DNA of 64,000 nt, from the NCBI RefSeq assembly GCF_016412875.1, contig NZ_JAEKPD010000008.1, positions 186,001 to 250,000 on the forward strand. Reading direction: 5' to 3'. Every line of letters starts with the position of its first letter. The first letter of the stretch is position 1. Both the position numbers and the translations under genes were made by a program. Source of the DNA: Palleronia pontilimi. GTDB lineage: Bacteria > Pseudomonadota > Alphaproteobacteria > Rhodobacterales > Rhodobacteraceae. The notes under the pieces are model-generated. The model saw nothing but the letters and a program-made list of their open reading frames with translations. It was not told the origin of the DNA and ran no database searches. Shown here piece by piece: positions 46,371 through 55,919 of this stretch.

Positions 46371-46655
46371 TCAGATGCCGCCCGGTTCCGGTACGGCCAC
46401 GTCGCCGCCCCAGCGCGATACGCCATAGACCCGGCGCGCGTCACCGTCGCAGATCACGCGGATCCAGACCCGGCCCTGCCCCGGCACGCCGATGCAGTCG
46501 CCCGCGCGCCCGCCGGTCTCGGCCACGTAGCGCGCCGCGCGGTCGGCGATCACCGCGCCCTCGTCCAGGCGCATCACCCGCAATCCCGCCGTCAGACCCA
46601 GTGCCAAGGCGGCGAGCGACACCGCCACCAACCCCAGCAGGACCGGCCCGCGCAT
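46371..46655 (-). CDS. Small membrane-anchored protein between ivd and mccB
   Basis: A 94-residue protein with one N-terminal hydrophobic helix (PVLLGLVAVSLAALALGLTA), acting as an anchor or signal, then a short domain with two cysteines (GDCIGVPGQGRVWIRVICDG) that could form a disulfide outside the cytoplasm. I do not recognise the family. The ATG overlaps the ivd stop by one base (TGATG), so it is coupled to ivd; a GTG one codon upstream is an alternative start. Small proteins of this kind occur between ivd and mccB in related bacteria as far as I recall, but no role is known to me. Confidence 0.65.
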   Translation of the reverse strand: MRGPVLLGLVAVSLAALALGLTAGLRVMRLDEGAVIADRAARYVAETGGRAGDCIGVPGQGRVWIRVICDGDARRVYGVSRWGGDVAVPEPGGI

Positions 46656-47818
46656 CACTGCATCCCGGCCATCAGTTCACGGCCAATCAGCATGCGCCGG
46701 ATCTCGGACGTTCCTGCGCCGATCTCCATCAGCTTGGCGTCGCGGAACAGCCGTGCGACCGGGCTGTCGGCCATGAAGCCCGCACCGCCCATGGCCTGCA
46801 CTGACTGGTGGGCCACCTTCATCGCCTCTTCGCTGGCGTAGAGCACGCAGGCCGCCGCATCCTGGCGGGTGACACGGCCGCGATCGCAGGCCTTCGCGAC
46901 CTCATAGACATAGGCCCGCGCGCTGTTCATCGCGGTGTACATGTCGGCGATCTTGCCCTGCATCAGCTGGAAATCCCCGATCCGCTGGCCGAACTGCTTG
47001 CGCTCGGCCAGATACGGCATGATCTCGTCCAGGCAGGCGGCCATGATGCCGGTGCCGATGCCGCTGAGCACCACGCGTTCGTAATCCAGCCCCGACATCA
47101 GCACGGCCACACCGCCGCCCTCTTCGCCCAGCACGTTCTCGAACGGCACTTCCACGTCGTCGAAGATCAGCTCGGCGGTGTTTGAGCCGCGCATCCCCAG
47201 CTTGTCGAAATGCGCACTCGTGGTGAACCCGGTCATGGTCCGCTCGATCAGGAAGGCGGTGATGCCCCTGGAGCCCGCCTTGGCGTCGGTCTTTGCGTAA
47301 ACCACCAGCGTGTCGGCATCGGGGCCGTTGGTGATCCAGTACTTCGTGCCGTTGAGCCGGTAGTGATCGTTGCGCTTCTCGGCGCGCAGCTTCATCGACA
47401 CCACGTCGCTGCCCGCGCCCGCTTCGGACATCGCCAGCGCGCCCACGTGTTCGCCGCTGATCAGCTTCGGCAGGTACCGCGCCTTCTGGTCCGCGCTGCC
47501 GTTCAGCGCGATCTGGTTGACGCACAGGTTGGAATGCGCGCCGTAGCTCAGGCCAACGCTGGCACTGGACCGCGCGATCTCCTCGACCGCGACCACGTGG
47601 GCCAGGTAGCCCATGCCCGCGCCGCCGTCTTCCTCGGGCACGGTGATGCCCAGCAGGCCGAGCGCGCCCATCTCGGGCCAAAGCTCGGGCGGAAACGTGT
47701 TTGCGCGGTCGATCTCGGCCGCGAGCGGCTTCACGCGCTCCTGCGCCCAGCCATGCACCATTTCGCGCATGGCGTTGATGTCGTCGCCCAGATCGAATGT
47801 CATCGAGCCCGTGAACAT
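46655..47818 (-). CDS. ivd: Isovaleryl-CoA dehydrogenase
   Basis: A 387-residue flavin acyl-CoA dehydrogenase that oxidises isovaleryl-CoA to 3-methylcrotonyl-CoA, the step before MccAB in leucine catabolism. FAD-binding motifs: [20 protein letters not shown] and [12 protein letters not shown]. The catalytic base position specific to the isovaleryl enzymes is occupied by E247 in [12 protein letters not shown], and [20 protein letters not shown] closes the active site. AGGGGGA precedes the ATG ([11 protein letters not shown]), which matches the family start. A perfect inverted repeat lies 50-72 bases upstream. Confidence 0.94.
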   Translation of the reverse strand: MFTGSMTFDLGDDINAMREMVHGWAQERVKPLAAEIDRANTFPPELWPEMGALGLLGITVPEEDGGAGMGYLAHVVAVEEIARSSASVGLSYGAHSNLCVNQIALNGSADQKARYLPKLISGEHVGALAMSEAGAGSDVVSMKLRAEKRNDHYRLNGTKYWITNGPDADTLVVYAKTDAKAGSRGITAFLIERTMTGFTTSAHFDKLGMRGSNTAELIFDDVEVPFENVLGEEGGGVAVLMSGLDYERVVLSGIGTGIMAACLDEIMPYLAERKQFGQRIGDFQLMQGKIADMYTAMNSARAYVYEVAKACDRGRVTRQDAAACVLYASEEAMKVAHQSVQAMGGAGFMADSPVARLFRDAKLMEIGAGTSEIRRMLIGRELMAGMQ

Positions 47819-47867
47819 TTGCGCATCCCCCTGCCGTTGCATCACTCTAGCGACGGTGCCGCCGGGC

Positions 47868-47890
47868 GCAAATTTTCGTCGAAAATTTGC
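47868..47890. promoter_or_regulatory. Perfect 11-bp inverted repeat between gph and ivd
   Basis: Arms GCAAATTTTCG (47868-47878) and CGAAAATTTGC (47880-47890) are exact inverted repeats about a single T. It begins three bases after the gph stop, read on the minus strand, and 50 bases before the ivd ATG. There is no T-run after it, so it may be an operator for the leucine genes, a weak terminator, or both. Confidence 0.6.
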
Positions 47891-47893
47891 CGC

Positions 47894-48568
47894 CTAGCCC
47901 AGGAGCCTGTCGACGATCAGCGGCAAATCCGAAAAGCGGTCGAGCAACGCCTCGGGCGCGAGCTCGGCCACCGCTTCGCCTTCGGGGCCGAAGCTGACCA
48001 GCACCGACGCCACGCCCGCGTTGCGCGCGGTTGTGCGGTCGGTTTCCGTGTCGCCCACCAGCACGGCCCGCGCGCGGTCGCCGCCCGCACGGTCCACCGC
48101 TTCGAAGAAATGCGCGGGATCGGGCTTGCGCACCGCCAGCGTGTCCGCGCCGATGAGCGGGCCGAACGTGTCGCGATGGCCGAGCGCGCGCAGCAGCTTG
48201 TCGGCAAGTCCGTAGGGTTTGTTGGTGGCGATCCCCACCGCGTCGCCGCGCGCGGCGAGCGCCTGCGCCGCGTCCACCGCACCGGGATAGAAGGCCGAGT
48301 GCACGCAGACCGCATCGTCGTAATGCTCCAGAAGCCGCGGGTATTGCGCGTCCACGCGCGCCTCGCCGCCGAGACCCAGTCGCGCGAAGCCTAGCCGCAG
48401 CATGGCGCGTCCGCCGCGAAAGGCCGTCGCCTTGTCGGCCTCGGGGTCCAGCAGGTCGCCATGGCCCAGCTCGCGGAAACACGCATTCGCCGCCGCGATC
48501 AGGTCCGCGCCGGTGTCCACCAGCGTGCCGTCCAGATCAAGAATGACCGTTTTCCTGCGCGTATCCAT
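47894..48568 (-). CDS. gph: Phosphoglycolate phosphatase, HAD family
   Basis: A 224-residue HAD-superfamily phosphatase. Motif I is VILDLDGTLVDTG with nucleophile D11 and D13; motif II is IATNKPYG; motif III K in RKPDP; motif IV VLVGDTETDRTTARNAG. The alpha-helical cap between motifs I and II and the length fit Gph, which clears 2-phosphoglycolate formed by oxygenase activity or DNA repair. Other HAD specificities cannot be excluded. It starts divergent from glmU, 101 bases away, without a strong ribosome-binding site. Confidence 0.88.
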   Translation of the reverse strand: MDTRRKTVILDLDGTLVDTGADLIAAANACFRELGHGDLLDPEADKATAFRGGRAMLRLGFARLGLGGEARVDAQYPRLLEHYDDAVCVHSAFYPGAVDAAQALAARGDAVGIATNKPYGLADKLLRALGHRDTFGPLIGADTLAVRKPDPAHFFEAVDRAGGDRARAVLVGDTETDRTTARNAGVASVLVSFGPEGEAVAELAPEALLDRFSDLPLIVDRLLG

Positions 48569-48669
48569 GTGGCCGGTAACTCTGCGAAACCCGATGTGAA
48601 GGCAAGCGGGATTGCGCCCGGCCCGCGGCTCGTGACAGACAACACCAAACGAAACGGGGGCTTTCCGCC

Positions 48670-50019
48670 ATGCCATCCCACCTGATCATCCTGGCCGCGG
48701 GCGCGGGCACGCGCATGCAGTCCGATCTGCCCAAGGTCCTGCACCGAGTGGGCGGCGCACCGCTCTTCGCGCATGCCCTGAATGCGGCCGAGGGTCTGGG
48801 CGCCGAGCGGCGCATCCTTGTCGCGGGTCACGGCGCCGAGCGGGTGCGCGCCGTGGCGGCCGAAATCGATCCGGACCTGCATATCGTGCTGCAGACCGAG
48901 CAGCTTGGCACCGCCCATGCCGTCGCCCAGGCCCGCGAAGCGCTTGCCGGTGCGACGGGCGACGTGTTCATTCTTTACGGCGACACCCCCTTCATACGAC
49001 CGGAAACATTGCGCGCGATGGCCGACGCCCGCGCGGAGGGTGCCGCCGTCGTCGTGCTGGGTTTCGAGGCCGCCGATCCGGGCCGCTACGGTCGGCTGAA
49101 AGTGGTCGACGGCACGCTGGAAGCCATCATCGAGCACAAGGATGCATCGGATGAAGATCGCGCCATAACGCTCTGCAATTCCGGCGTGATTTGCGCGGAC
49201 GCGGAACAGATTTTCGACCTGATCGACGCGGTGGGCAACGACAATGCGTCGAAGGAATACTACCTAACCGATATCGTGGCCCACGCCCGCGCCCGAGGGC
49301 TGGAAACCGCCGCCGTGACCTGCCCCGAATCCGAGACCATGGGCATCAACACGCGCGCCGAACTCGCCAGGGCGGAAGCCTTTTTCCAGGCCCGCAAACG
49401 GGCCGAGGCGCTCGAGACCGGCGTGACCCTGACCGCACCCGACACGGTCTTCTTCGCCCACGACACCCATCTGGGTCGCGACGCCGTCGTCGAGCCGCAC
49501 GTCGTTTTCGGCCCCGGTGTCACGGTCGAGTCGGGCGCGCAGATCCGCGCCTTCAGCCATTTGGAAGGATGCCATGTGGGCGCGGATGCAGTCGTCGGCC
49601 CCTATGCCCGCCTGCGACCCGGAACCGAACTGGGCAACGGCGCGAAGATCGGCAACTTCGTCGAGACGAAGAACGCCGAGATCGGCGAAGGCGCGAAGGT
49701 CAACCACCTGAGCTATATCGGCGACGCGCATGTGGGCGAGGCCGCCAACATCGGCGCGGGCACCATCACCTGCAACTACGACGGCGTCTTCAAGCACCGC
49801 ACCCATATCGGCGCGCGGGCCTTCATCGGGTCGGACACCATGCTGGTGGCGCCCGTCACGATCGGCAATGATGCCATGACCGGCTCGGGCTCGGTCATCA
49901 CCGCCGACGTGCCGGATGGCGCGCTGGCCCTGGCGCGTGCCCGGCAGGAAAATCGCGAAGGTTTCGCCCGCAAGCTGATGGCCAGGCTGCGGGCTGCGAA
50001 ACAGAAAAGGACCAACTGA
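48670..50019 (+). CDS. glmU: Bifunctional GlmU (GlcN-1-P acetyltransferase / GlcNAc-1-P uridylyltransferase)
   Basis: A 449-residue two-domain enzyme that makes UDP-GlcNAc for peptidoglycan and lipid A. The N-terminal uridylyltransferase domain has LAAGAGTRMQSDLPKVLH at residues 8-25 and LYGDTPFI; from about residue 250 a left-handed beta-helix of hexapeptide repeats (VEPHVVFGPGVTVESGAQ) forms the acetyltransferase, with ETKNAEIGEGAKVNHLSYIG and NYDGVFKHRTHIG. Length fits the family. glmS follows one base after its stop, so the two steps of the pathway are one operon. Confidence 0.97.
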   Translation: MPSHLIILAAGAGTRMQSDLPKVLHRVGGAPLFAHALNAAEGLGAERRILVAGHGAERVRAVAAEIDPDLHIVLQTEQLGTAHAVAQAREALAGATGDVFILYGDTPFIRPETLRAMADARAEGAAVVVLGFEAADPGRYGRLKVVDGTLEAIIEHKDASDEDRAITLCNSGVICADAEQIFDLIDAVGNDNASKEYYLTDIVAHARARGLETAAVTCPESETMGINTRAELARAEAFFQARKRAEALETGVTLTAPDTVFFAHDTHLGRDAVVEPHVVFGPGVTVESGAQIRAFSHLEGCHVGADAVVGPYARLRPGTELGNGAKIGNFVETKNAEIGEGAKVNHLSYIGDAHVGEAANIGAGTITCNYDGVFKHRTHIGARAFIGSDTMLVAPVTIGNDAMTGSGSVITADVPDGALALARARQENREGFARKLMARLRAAKQKRTN

Positions 50020-50020
50020 G

Positions 50021-51832
50021 ATGTGCGGAATCGTCGGCGTCCTGGGCAAGCACGAAGTGTCGCCCCTGCTGGTCGAGGCGCTCAAGCGTCTTGAATATCG
50101 CGGCTATGACAGCGCCGGCATCGCCACGGTCAATGACGGCCATCTCGACCGGCGCCGCGCGGTCGGCAAGCTCATCAACCTGTCCGATCACCTGGTGCGC
50201 TCGCCGCTGCCGGGCAAATCCGGCATCGGCCACACGCGATGGGCCACGCATGGGGCGCCGAGTGTCACCAATGCCCATCCCCATCGCGCCGGCCCCGTGG
50301 CCGTCGTCCATAATGGGATCATCGAGAACTACGCCGCGCTGCGCGATGAACTGCGCGCCCAGAACCTGGGCCCCGAAAGCGACACCGACACCGAAACCGT
50401 CGCCCTTCTGACGCAATCCTTTCTGCAGGCGGGCGACAGCCCCCAACAGGCGGTGGCGAAGACGCTCGCCAAGCTCGAAGGCGCCTTCGCGCTGGCCTTC
50501 CTGTTCGACGGCCACGATGACCTGATGATCGCCGCGCGCCGCGGCTCGCCGCTGGCGATCAGCCTGGGCGACGGCGAGGCTTATGTCGGCTCGGACGCGA
50601 TCGCGCTGGCCCCGATGACCGATCACCTGACCTATCTCGAGGAAGGTGACCTGGCTGTGCTCACGCGTCATTCGATGCAGATCTTCGACGAGACGGGCGC
50701 GCCCGTCACCCGCGCGATCGAATCGATCACGCCCGAGGCGGGCCGGGTCGAGAAGGGTGGCCATCGTCACTGGATGGCCAAGGAAATCGCCGAACAGCCT
50801 GCCGTTCTGGACACCGCACTGGCCCATTACATCCACGATGGGGCCATTCGTCTGCCCGAAGGCGACGTGGATTTCAGCGATGTCACCCGCATCGTCATGG
50901 TCGCCTGCGGCACCGCGTTCTACGCGTGTCTGACGGCGAAATACTGGATCGAGCGCCTGGCGGGCGTGCCCGTCGAAGTCGACGTGGCGTCCGAGTTCCG
51001 CTATCGCGAACCGCCGATCACCGATGGTACGCTTGCGATCTTCGTGTCGCAATCTGGCGAGACGGCGGACACGTTGGCCGCGCTGCGCTATTGCGAGGGC
51101 CGCGCGCGGATCGTGTCGGTGGTCAATGTCGAGACGTCGTCGATCGCGCGCGCGTCCGACGTGGCGCTGCCGATCTTGGCAGGCCGCGAGATCGGCGTTG
51201 CATCCACCAAGGCGTTCACCTGCCAGCTTGCGGTGCTGGGCGTGCTGGCGCTGAAGGCCGCGCAGGATCGCGGAACGCTGAGCGCAGCCGAGATCAGAAG
51301 CCATCTGGAAGACCTGACCCGCGTGCCCGCGCTGATCGCCCAGGCGTTGAACCTGGAAGACGATCTGAGCGATATCGCCCGCGACCTGTCCGAGGCGCGC
51401 GACATCCTGTTCATCGGCCGGGGCCCCATGTACCCCCTGGCCCTGGAAGGCGCTCTGAAACTGAAGGAAATCAGCTACATACACGCCGAGGGTTATGCAT
51501 CTGGCGAACTGAAACACGGGCCCATCGCGCTGGTCGATGACAGTGTGCCGGTGATCGTCTTCGCGCCCTCGGACGATCTGTTCGGCAAGACCGTCAGCAA
51601 CATGCAAGAGGTCATGGCCCGAGGCGGCAGGGTCGTGCTGGTCAGCGACGCGCAGGGGCTGAAAGCTCAGCCCGGAAGCTGGCACAGCGCGCAGATGCCG
51701 CACGCTCCAGATCTGTGGGGTCCGTTACTTTACGCCATTCCGGCGCAGCTTCTGGCCTATCACACGGCGGTCGCCAAGGGGACTGATGTGGACCAGCCGC
51801 GCAACCTAGCCAAGTCCGTGACGGTGGAATAG
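50021..51832 (+). CDS. glmS: Glutamine-fructose-6-phosphate aminotransferase
   Basis: A 603-residue GlmS, which makes glucosamine-6-phosphate from fructose-6-phosphate and glutamine. Cys2 (MCGIVGVLG) is the N-terminal nucleophile of the glutaminase domain (GHTRWATHG, HNGIIENY). Two SIS sugar isomerase domains follow (about 285-425 and 455-595), with SQSGETADT and AEGYASGELKHGPIAL. AAAAGGA precedes the ATG. The end of the gene lies in AATAGCG, which pairs with CGCTATT at 51850-51856 and might form a weak terminating hairpin. No glmS ribozyme is seen upstream. Confidence 0.97.
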   Translation: MCGIVGVLGKHEVSPLLVEALKRLEYRGYDSAGIATVNDGHLDRRRAVGKLINLSDHLVRSPLPGKSGIGHTRWATHGAPSVTNAHPHRAGPVAVVHNGIIENYAALRDELRAQNLGPESDTDTETVALLTQSFLQAGDSPQQAVAKTLAKLEGAFALAFLFDGHDDLMIAARRGSPLAISLGDGEAYVGSDAIALAPMTDHLTYLEEGDLAVLTRHSMQIFDETGAPVTRAIESITPEAGRVEKGGHRHWMAKEIAEQPAVLDTALAHYIHDGAIRLPEGDVDFSDVTRIVMVACGTAFYACLTAKYWIERLAGVPVEVDVASEFRYREPPITDGTLAIFVSQSGETADTLAALRYCEGRARIVSVVNVETSSIARASDVALPILAGREIGVASTKAFTCQLAVLGVLALKAAQDRGTLSAAEIRSHLEDLTRVPALIAQALNLEDDLSDIARDLSEARDILFIGRGPMYPLALEGALKLKEISYIHAEGYASGELKHGPIALVDDSVPVIVFAPSDDLFGKTVSNMQEVMARGGRVVLVSDAQGLKAQPGSWHSAQMPHAPDLWGPLLYAIPAQLLAYHTAVAKGTDVDQPRNLAKSVTVE

Positions 51833-51921
51833 CGCGCAGCAGCGCAGCACGCTATTGCGCCGCGCTTCAGCCTGACTGTGTCTGTCGCCGGAAGGCTGCC
51901 AGGCTCATGCGCCCCGTGCTC

Positions 51922-52422
51922 TCAGTTGGCATAGACGATCAGGGTCGGCAGATCGGTCAGCGGTGCCTCGAGCAATCGCATGGCCGCCAGCGACACCTGC
52001 GATCCGCCGTCGCCGGCGAGGGGCCGCAATTCCACCACGGCGCTCTTGCCCGAGCCGGGATATTCCAGCCGCCCCGATCGCTGTTCGGTGACAAGCGGCG
52101 TCTTGATCCACAGCCCCGGCTCGGTCGGATCGCCAAGCGACGCCACCACCTCGCCCAGCCGCGTCTCGCCGCCCGTGGGTGCGGCGGTGGCGGCGGCTTT
52201 CTGCTCTTGGGTGGTGGTGTCGAACTGATCCACCGTGCGCGCGGCCGCTGCGGGCCGTGGCGCGCTGACGATCGCGGCGATTTCTTCGGGCGGGGGCGGC
52301 GTATCTTCCACCGTCGGGGCAGGCCCCGAAACGGGCCTTGCGGCAAAGGGGTTGGGAAGCTGCGCGCAGCCCGACAGAGCCATGGAAAGCGCCAGTGCGC
52401 CGGACAAAATACGTGTGTTCAT
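51922..52422 (-). CDS. Putative lipoprotein of unknown function
   Basis: A 166-residue protein with a lipoprotein signal: MNTRILSGALALSMALSGC, lipobox ALSGC with the lipidated cysteine at residue 19. The following 50 residues are rich in Pro and Ala (VSGPAPTVEDTPPPPEE), likely a flexible linker, and the C-terminal 80 residues form a small, probably beta-rich domain (GETRLGEVVASLGDPTEPGLW, ending PLTDLPTLIVYAN). I do not recognise the domain. It is divergent from moaA with 87 bases between; it is convergent with glmS. Confidence 0.7.
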   Translation of the reverse strand: MNTRILSGALALSMALSGCAQLPNPFAARPVSGPAPTVEDTPPPPEEIAAIVSAPRPAAAARTVDQFDTTTQEQKAAATAAPTGGETRLGEVVASLGDPTEPGLWIKTPLVTEQRSGRLEYPGSGKSAVVELRPLAGDGGSQVSLAAMRLLEAPLTDLPTLIVYAN

Positions 52423-52509
52423 GGTGCCGAGACTATGCACTAGACGACGCCTTGCCAACGACCAAAGGAGGCTTGCGGCGGGCCTTCGCCCCCCTTACTT
52501 TGACAGCCC

Positions 52510-53514
52510 ATGAAAACAGCCCTCATCGACCCGTTCCAGCGTGCCATTTCCTACCTGCGCGTGTCCGTTACCGACCGCTGCGACTTCCGCTGCGTCTATT
52601 GCATGTCGGAGAACATGCAGTTCTTGCCCAAGAAGGAACTGCTGAGCCTGGAAGAGCTCGACCGGATGTGCGCCACCTTCATCCGGCTGGGTGTGAAGAA
52701 GCTGCGCATCACCGGGGGCGAGCCGCTGGTCCGGCGCGATATCATGACCTTCTTCCGCTCGATGTCGCGCCATCTCGACAGCGGCGATCTGCACGAGCTG
52801 ACGCTGACCACCAACGGCTCGCAGCTGCACCGCTTTGCCGATGATCTTTACGCTGCAGGCGTGCGCCGGGTGAACGTGTCGCTCGACACGCTTGAAGAGG
52901 CGAAGTTCGCGCGCGTGACCCGCTGGGGCCGTCTGCCGCAGGTGCTGAAGGGCATCGACGCGGCGCAAAAGGCGGGTCTGAAGGTCAAGATCAACACCGT
53001 GGCGCTGAAGGGCTTCAACGAGGACGAGCTGTTCACCCTGACCGAATGGTGCGCCAGCCGCGGCATGGACCTGACCTTCATCGAGGTCATGCCCATGGGC
53101 GACCTGGGCGGCGAGGATCGCGTCGGCCAGTACTGGGCGCTCGACGACCTGCGCGCTCAACTGGCGACCCGCTACAGCCTGAGTGACATCCCGAAACGCA
53201 CCGGCGGCCCCGCCCGCTATTCGCGGGTCGCCGAGACCGGCCAGGATATCGGTTTCATCACGCCGCTGACCCACAATTTCTGCGAAAGCTGCAATCGCGT
53301 GCGGCTGACCTGCACGGGCGAGCTCTACATGTGCCTGGGCCAGGAAGACATGGCCGACCTGCGCGCGCCGCTGCGGGCCTCGGACGACGATGCGGTGCTG
53401 GAAAACGCGATCCGCGCCGCGATTTCGCTAAAGCCCAAGGGCCACGATTTCGACTATTCGCGGCAGCGCGCGGACGGACAGATGACCCGCCATATGAGCC
53501 ATACCGGCGGATGA
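52510..53514 (+). CDS. moaA: GTP 3',8-cyclase MoaA (radical SAM)
   Basis: A 334-residue radical-SAM enzyme that starts molybdopterin synthesis by rearranging GTP. The SAM cluster cysteines are C24, C28 and C31 in [11 protein letters not shown]. The second cluster uses C258, C261 and C275 in [20 protein letters not shown]. The C-terminal GG needed for activity is present (SHTGG). No moaC or moaE lies nearby. Its stop overlaps the start of the waaA fusion gene as ATGA, an odd functional pairing. Confidence 0.97.
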   Translation: MKTALIDPFQRAISYLRVSVTDRCDFRCVYCMSENMQFLPKKELLSLEELDRMCATFIRLGVKKLRITGGEPLVRRDIMTFFRSMSRHLDSGDLHELTLTTNGSQLHRFADDLYAAGVRRVNVSLDTLEEAKFARVTRWGRLPQVLKGIDAAQKAGLKVKINTVALKGFNEDELFTLTEWCASRGMDLTFIEVMPMGDLGGEDRVGQYWALDDLRAQLATRYSLSDIPKRTGGPARYSRVAETGQDIGFITPLTHNFCESCNRVRLTCTGELYMCLGQEDMADLRAPLRASDDDAVLENAIRAAISLKPKGHDFDYSRQRADGQMTRHMSHTGG

Positions 53515-55787
53515 GGCTTGCCTATGCGGGCTACCGCGCGCTGACCCGATTGATCGCGCCCGTCTTGGCGCGCCGTGATGCCGCGAAACTGGCCGAGGCG
53601 GGCGTGCCCGCGCCGCGCCGCCGTGAACGCCTGGGCCATGCGTCGCGGCCGCGCCCCGACGGCCCGGTGATTTGGCTGCACGCCGTATCCGTTGGCGAGG
53701 CGATGTCGATCCTGCCCCTCCTGCCCGCCTTTTCCCGGCGGGCCAGCGTGGTGCTGACCACGACCTCCGCCACCTCTGCCCGTATCGTGGCCGAACGCGC
53801 GCCGAAGGGCATCATCCACCAGTTCGCCCCGCTGGATACCGCGGCGGCCACGCACCGCTTCCTGGACCATTGGCGCCCCGATCTGCTGATCCTGACCGAA
53901 TCCGAGCTTTGGCCCCGTCAGATCACGCTGGCCCATGACCGCGCCATTCCCGTGGCGCTCATCGGCGCACGGCTGTCCGACCGCTCGCTGGCGCGCTGGC
54001 GTAAGCTGAAGCCGTTGTCCCGCCACATGCTCTCGCGCCTGTCGCTGGTCCTGGCCCAGGATCAGCGCACGGCGGACGGGCTTCTTTCCCTGGGCCTTGA
54101 CGCTGGGAAGCTCGAGGTCACCGGCAACCTGAAGACCCTTGCCAGCCCCCTGCCCGCCGATCCAGCAGCCCTTGCCGCCTTGCGCAACACCATCGGAGCC
54201 CGCCCGGTCTGGGTCGCCGCATCGACCCATCCGGGGGAAGAGGCGATCGCCGCGGCCGCCCACCGCAGCTTGCGCGCGCAATACCCGGATCTGCTGCTGA
54301 TTCTCGCCCCCCGGCACCCCGAACGCGGTCACGAAATCGCGTCGCAGCTACGCCGCGACGGCTGGCAAGTCGCCCAGCGATCGAAAGGCATGACGCTGGA
54401 GCGGGCGACCCAGATCTACCTGGCCGACACGCTGGGCGAGCTAGGCCTGTGGTTCCGCCTGTCGAAGGTCGCGCTGATCGGCGGCTCGTTCTCCGAGATG
54501 GGCGGCCACAACCCGCTGGAGGCCGCGCAACTGGGCTGCTTTCCGGTCTCGGGTCCGTCGATCACCAATTTCGCCGACGCCTACGACACCCTGCAATCCA
54601 CCGATGCGGCCAGGGTCATCGCGTCCGCCGACGCGCTGTCCGACGCGATCGCAGCACGGCTGCACGCGGAGCAGATCGCGCCGCCCGAACAGGACGGCGA
54701 CGCCGACGCCATAGCGGCCAAGCCCCTCGCGCTGATGGACGCGCCACCGCCGGATGCGCCCCCCAGCGTCATCGCACCCAATTTCAAACGCCGCCTGTCG
54801 GGCGTCACCGCGACGGTCGTACGCCTTGTCCCGCTGCAGGCCCGTCAGATCGCCATCCGCGCCGCCGCCCCTGCGCTGCCCGATAACGTCCCGCAGATCC
54901 CGCTGGCGCATCTGGCGTTCCTGCCGCGCCGCGCACCGCGCGTTTGGCACGCCCGCCGCAATGTCGAGATGATCGGTGGCCTTGCCCTGCGCCACCTGCT
55001 GCGGAAACGTCTGGCGCTGCTCTTCACTTCGGCGTCACAACGCGACCACACCGGTTTGACCAAACGGCTGATCGACCAGATGGATGCGATCGTGGCCACG
55101 TCGGATAAATCCGCAAGCTATCTCGACCGCACCGCCACGGTCATCCGCCACGGCATCGACACCGATGCCTTTGCGCCCGCACCGGACCGCGCGGCGCTTC
55201 GCGCTCGGCTGGACCTGCCCGGCGGCACACTGATCGGCTGCTACGGCCGCATCCGGGCCTCGAAAGGCACGGACCTTTTCGTGGATGCCATGATCGCAGC
55301 GCTGCCGCATCATGCGGACGCCACGGCCCTGGTCATGGGGCGTGCCACGCAGAAGGACCGCGCTTTCCTCGACGATCTGAGGGCGCGTGTGAAATCCGCG
55401 GATCTGTCCGACCGCATCTGCTTCCTGCCCGAGGTGCCGGTTCACCAGATCGCCGATTGGTACGCCACGCTCGACCTTTACGTCGCCCCCCAGCGGTGGG
55501 AGGGCTTCGGCCTGACCCCGCTCGAAGCGATGGCCTGCGCGGTGCCCGTGATCGCCACCCGCGTCGGTGCTTTCGACGAGATGATCCTGGACGGCACCAC
55601 GGGCGGCCTGATCCCCAGCGAAGACCCCGCCGCCATGGAGGCGGCGATCCACGACGCCCTGGCGGATCCCGCGCGCATGGCGGGTTGGGGCCACGCGGCC
55701 CGCACCCATGTCACAGAGCATTTCACGCTGCAGGCCGAGGCCGACGCCCTGATCGCGCTCTACCGCGATCTGCTCGCCCGCGTCTGA
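53511..55787 (+). CDS. WaaA-GT4 fusion: Kdo transferase joined to LPS core glycosyltransferase
   Basis: A single 758-residue frame holding two LPS enzymes. Residues 1 to about 405 match the 3-deoxy-D-manno-octulosonic acid (Kdo) transferase WaaA: an N-terminal hydrophobic patch, [16 protein letters not shown] with catalytic E63, [38 protein letters not shown] and FADAYDT. Residues about 420-758 match a GT4 glycosyltransferase of the LpcC (core mannosyltransferase) type, beginning [20 protein letters not shown] and ending with [20 protein letters not shown]. The WaaA half seems to lack its last 20-30 residues. A Met in [13 protein letters not shown] (about 54735) could be the old start of the second gene. 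The start overlaps moaA as ATGA. A one-base sequencing error could also cause the merger. Confidence 0.85.
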   Translation: MRLAYAGYRALTRLIAPVLARRDAAKLAEAGVPAPRRRERLGHASRPRPDGPVIWLHAVSVGEAMSILPLLPAFSRRASVVLTTTSATSARIVAERAPKGIIHQFAPLDTAAATHRFLDHWRPDLLILTESELWPRQITLAHDRAIPVALIGARLSDRSLARWRKLKPLSRHMLSRLSLVLAQDQRTADGLLSLGLDAGKLEVTGNLKTLASPLPADPAALAALRNTIGARPVWVAASTHPGEEAIAAAAHRSLRAQYPDLLLILAPRHPERGHEIASQLRRDGWQVAQRSKGMTLERATQIYLADTLGELGLWFRLSKVALIGGSFSEMGGHNPLEAAQLGCFPVSGPSITNFADAYDTLQSTDAARVIASADALSDAIAARLHAEQIAPPEQDGDADAIAAKPLALMDAPPPDAPPSVIAPNFKRRLSGVTATVVRLVPLQARQIAIRAAAPALPDNVPQIPLAHLAFLPRRAPRVWHARRNVEMIGGLALRHLLRKRLALLFTSASQRDHTGLTKRLIDQMDAIVATSDKSASYLDRTATVIRHGIDTDAFAPAPDRAALRARLDLPGGTLIGCYGRIRASKGTDLFVDAMIAALPHHADATALVMGRATQKDRAFLDDLRARVKSADLSDRICFLPEVPVHQIADWYATLDLYVAPQRWEGFGLTPLEAMACAVPVIATRVGAFDEMILDGTTGGLIPSEDPAAMEAAIHDALADPARMAGWGHAARTHVTEHFTLQAEADALIALYRDLLARV

Positions 55788-55826
55788 TCCTCCCGGCGCA
55801 ACGATCCCGGGCGCGGCGCGCCCTTC

Positions 55827-55858
55827 CCCATCTTTGTTCTTCCAAATATCCCGGCGCA
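55827..55858 (-). repeat. 32-bp intergenic repeat, copy 2
   Basis: The second copy of the element at 18260..18291, 29 of 32 bases identical and with the same GC-rich CGCGCCCT flank. It stands 61 bases beyond the stop of the amidotransferase-like gene, read on the minus strand, in the 132-base spacer between convergent genes. GCGCC at one end can pair with GGCGC at the other. Confidence 0.7.
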
Positions 55859-55919
55859 CCACCGGCAACCTGAACCGCATGTCGAGCTGTGCACGACCCT
55901 TTCGCAATCGCCCTATCCG

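Noticed and set aside
51828-51856. AATAGCG / CGCTATT inverted repeat at the glmS stop as a terminator
   Set aside because: Arms of only seven bases, a 15-base loop and no T-run; mentioned under glmS but too weak to call.
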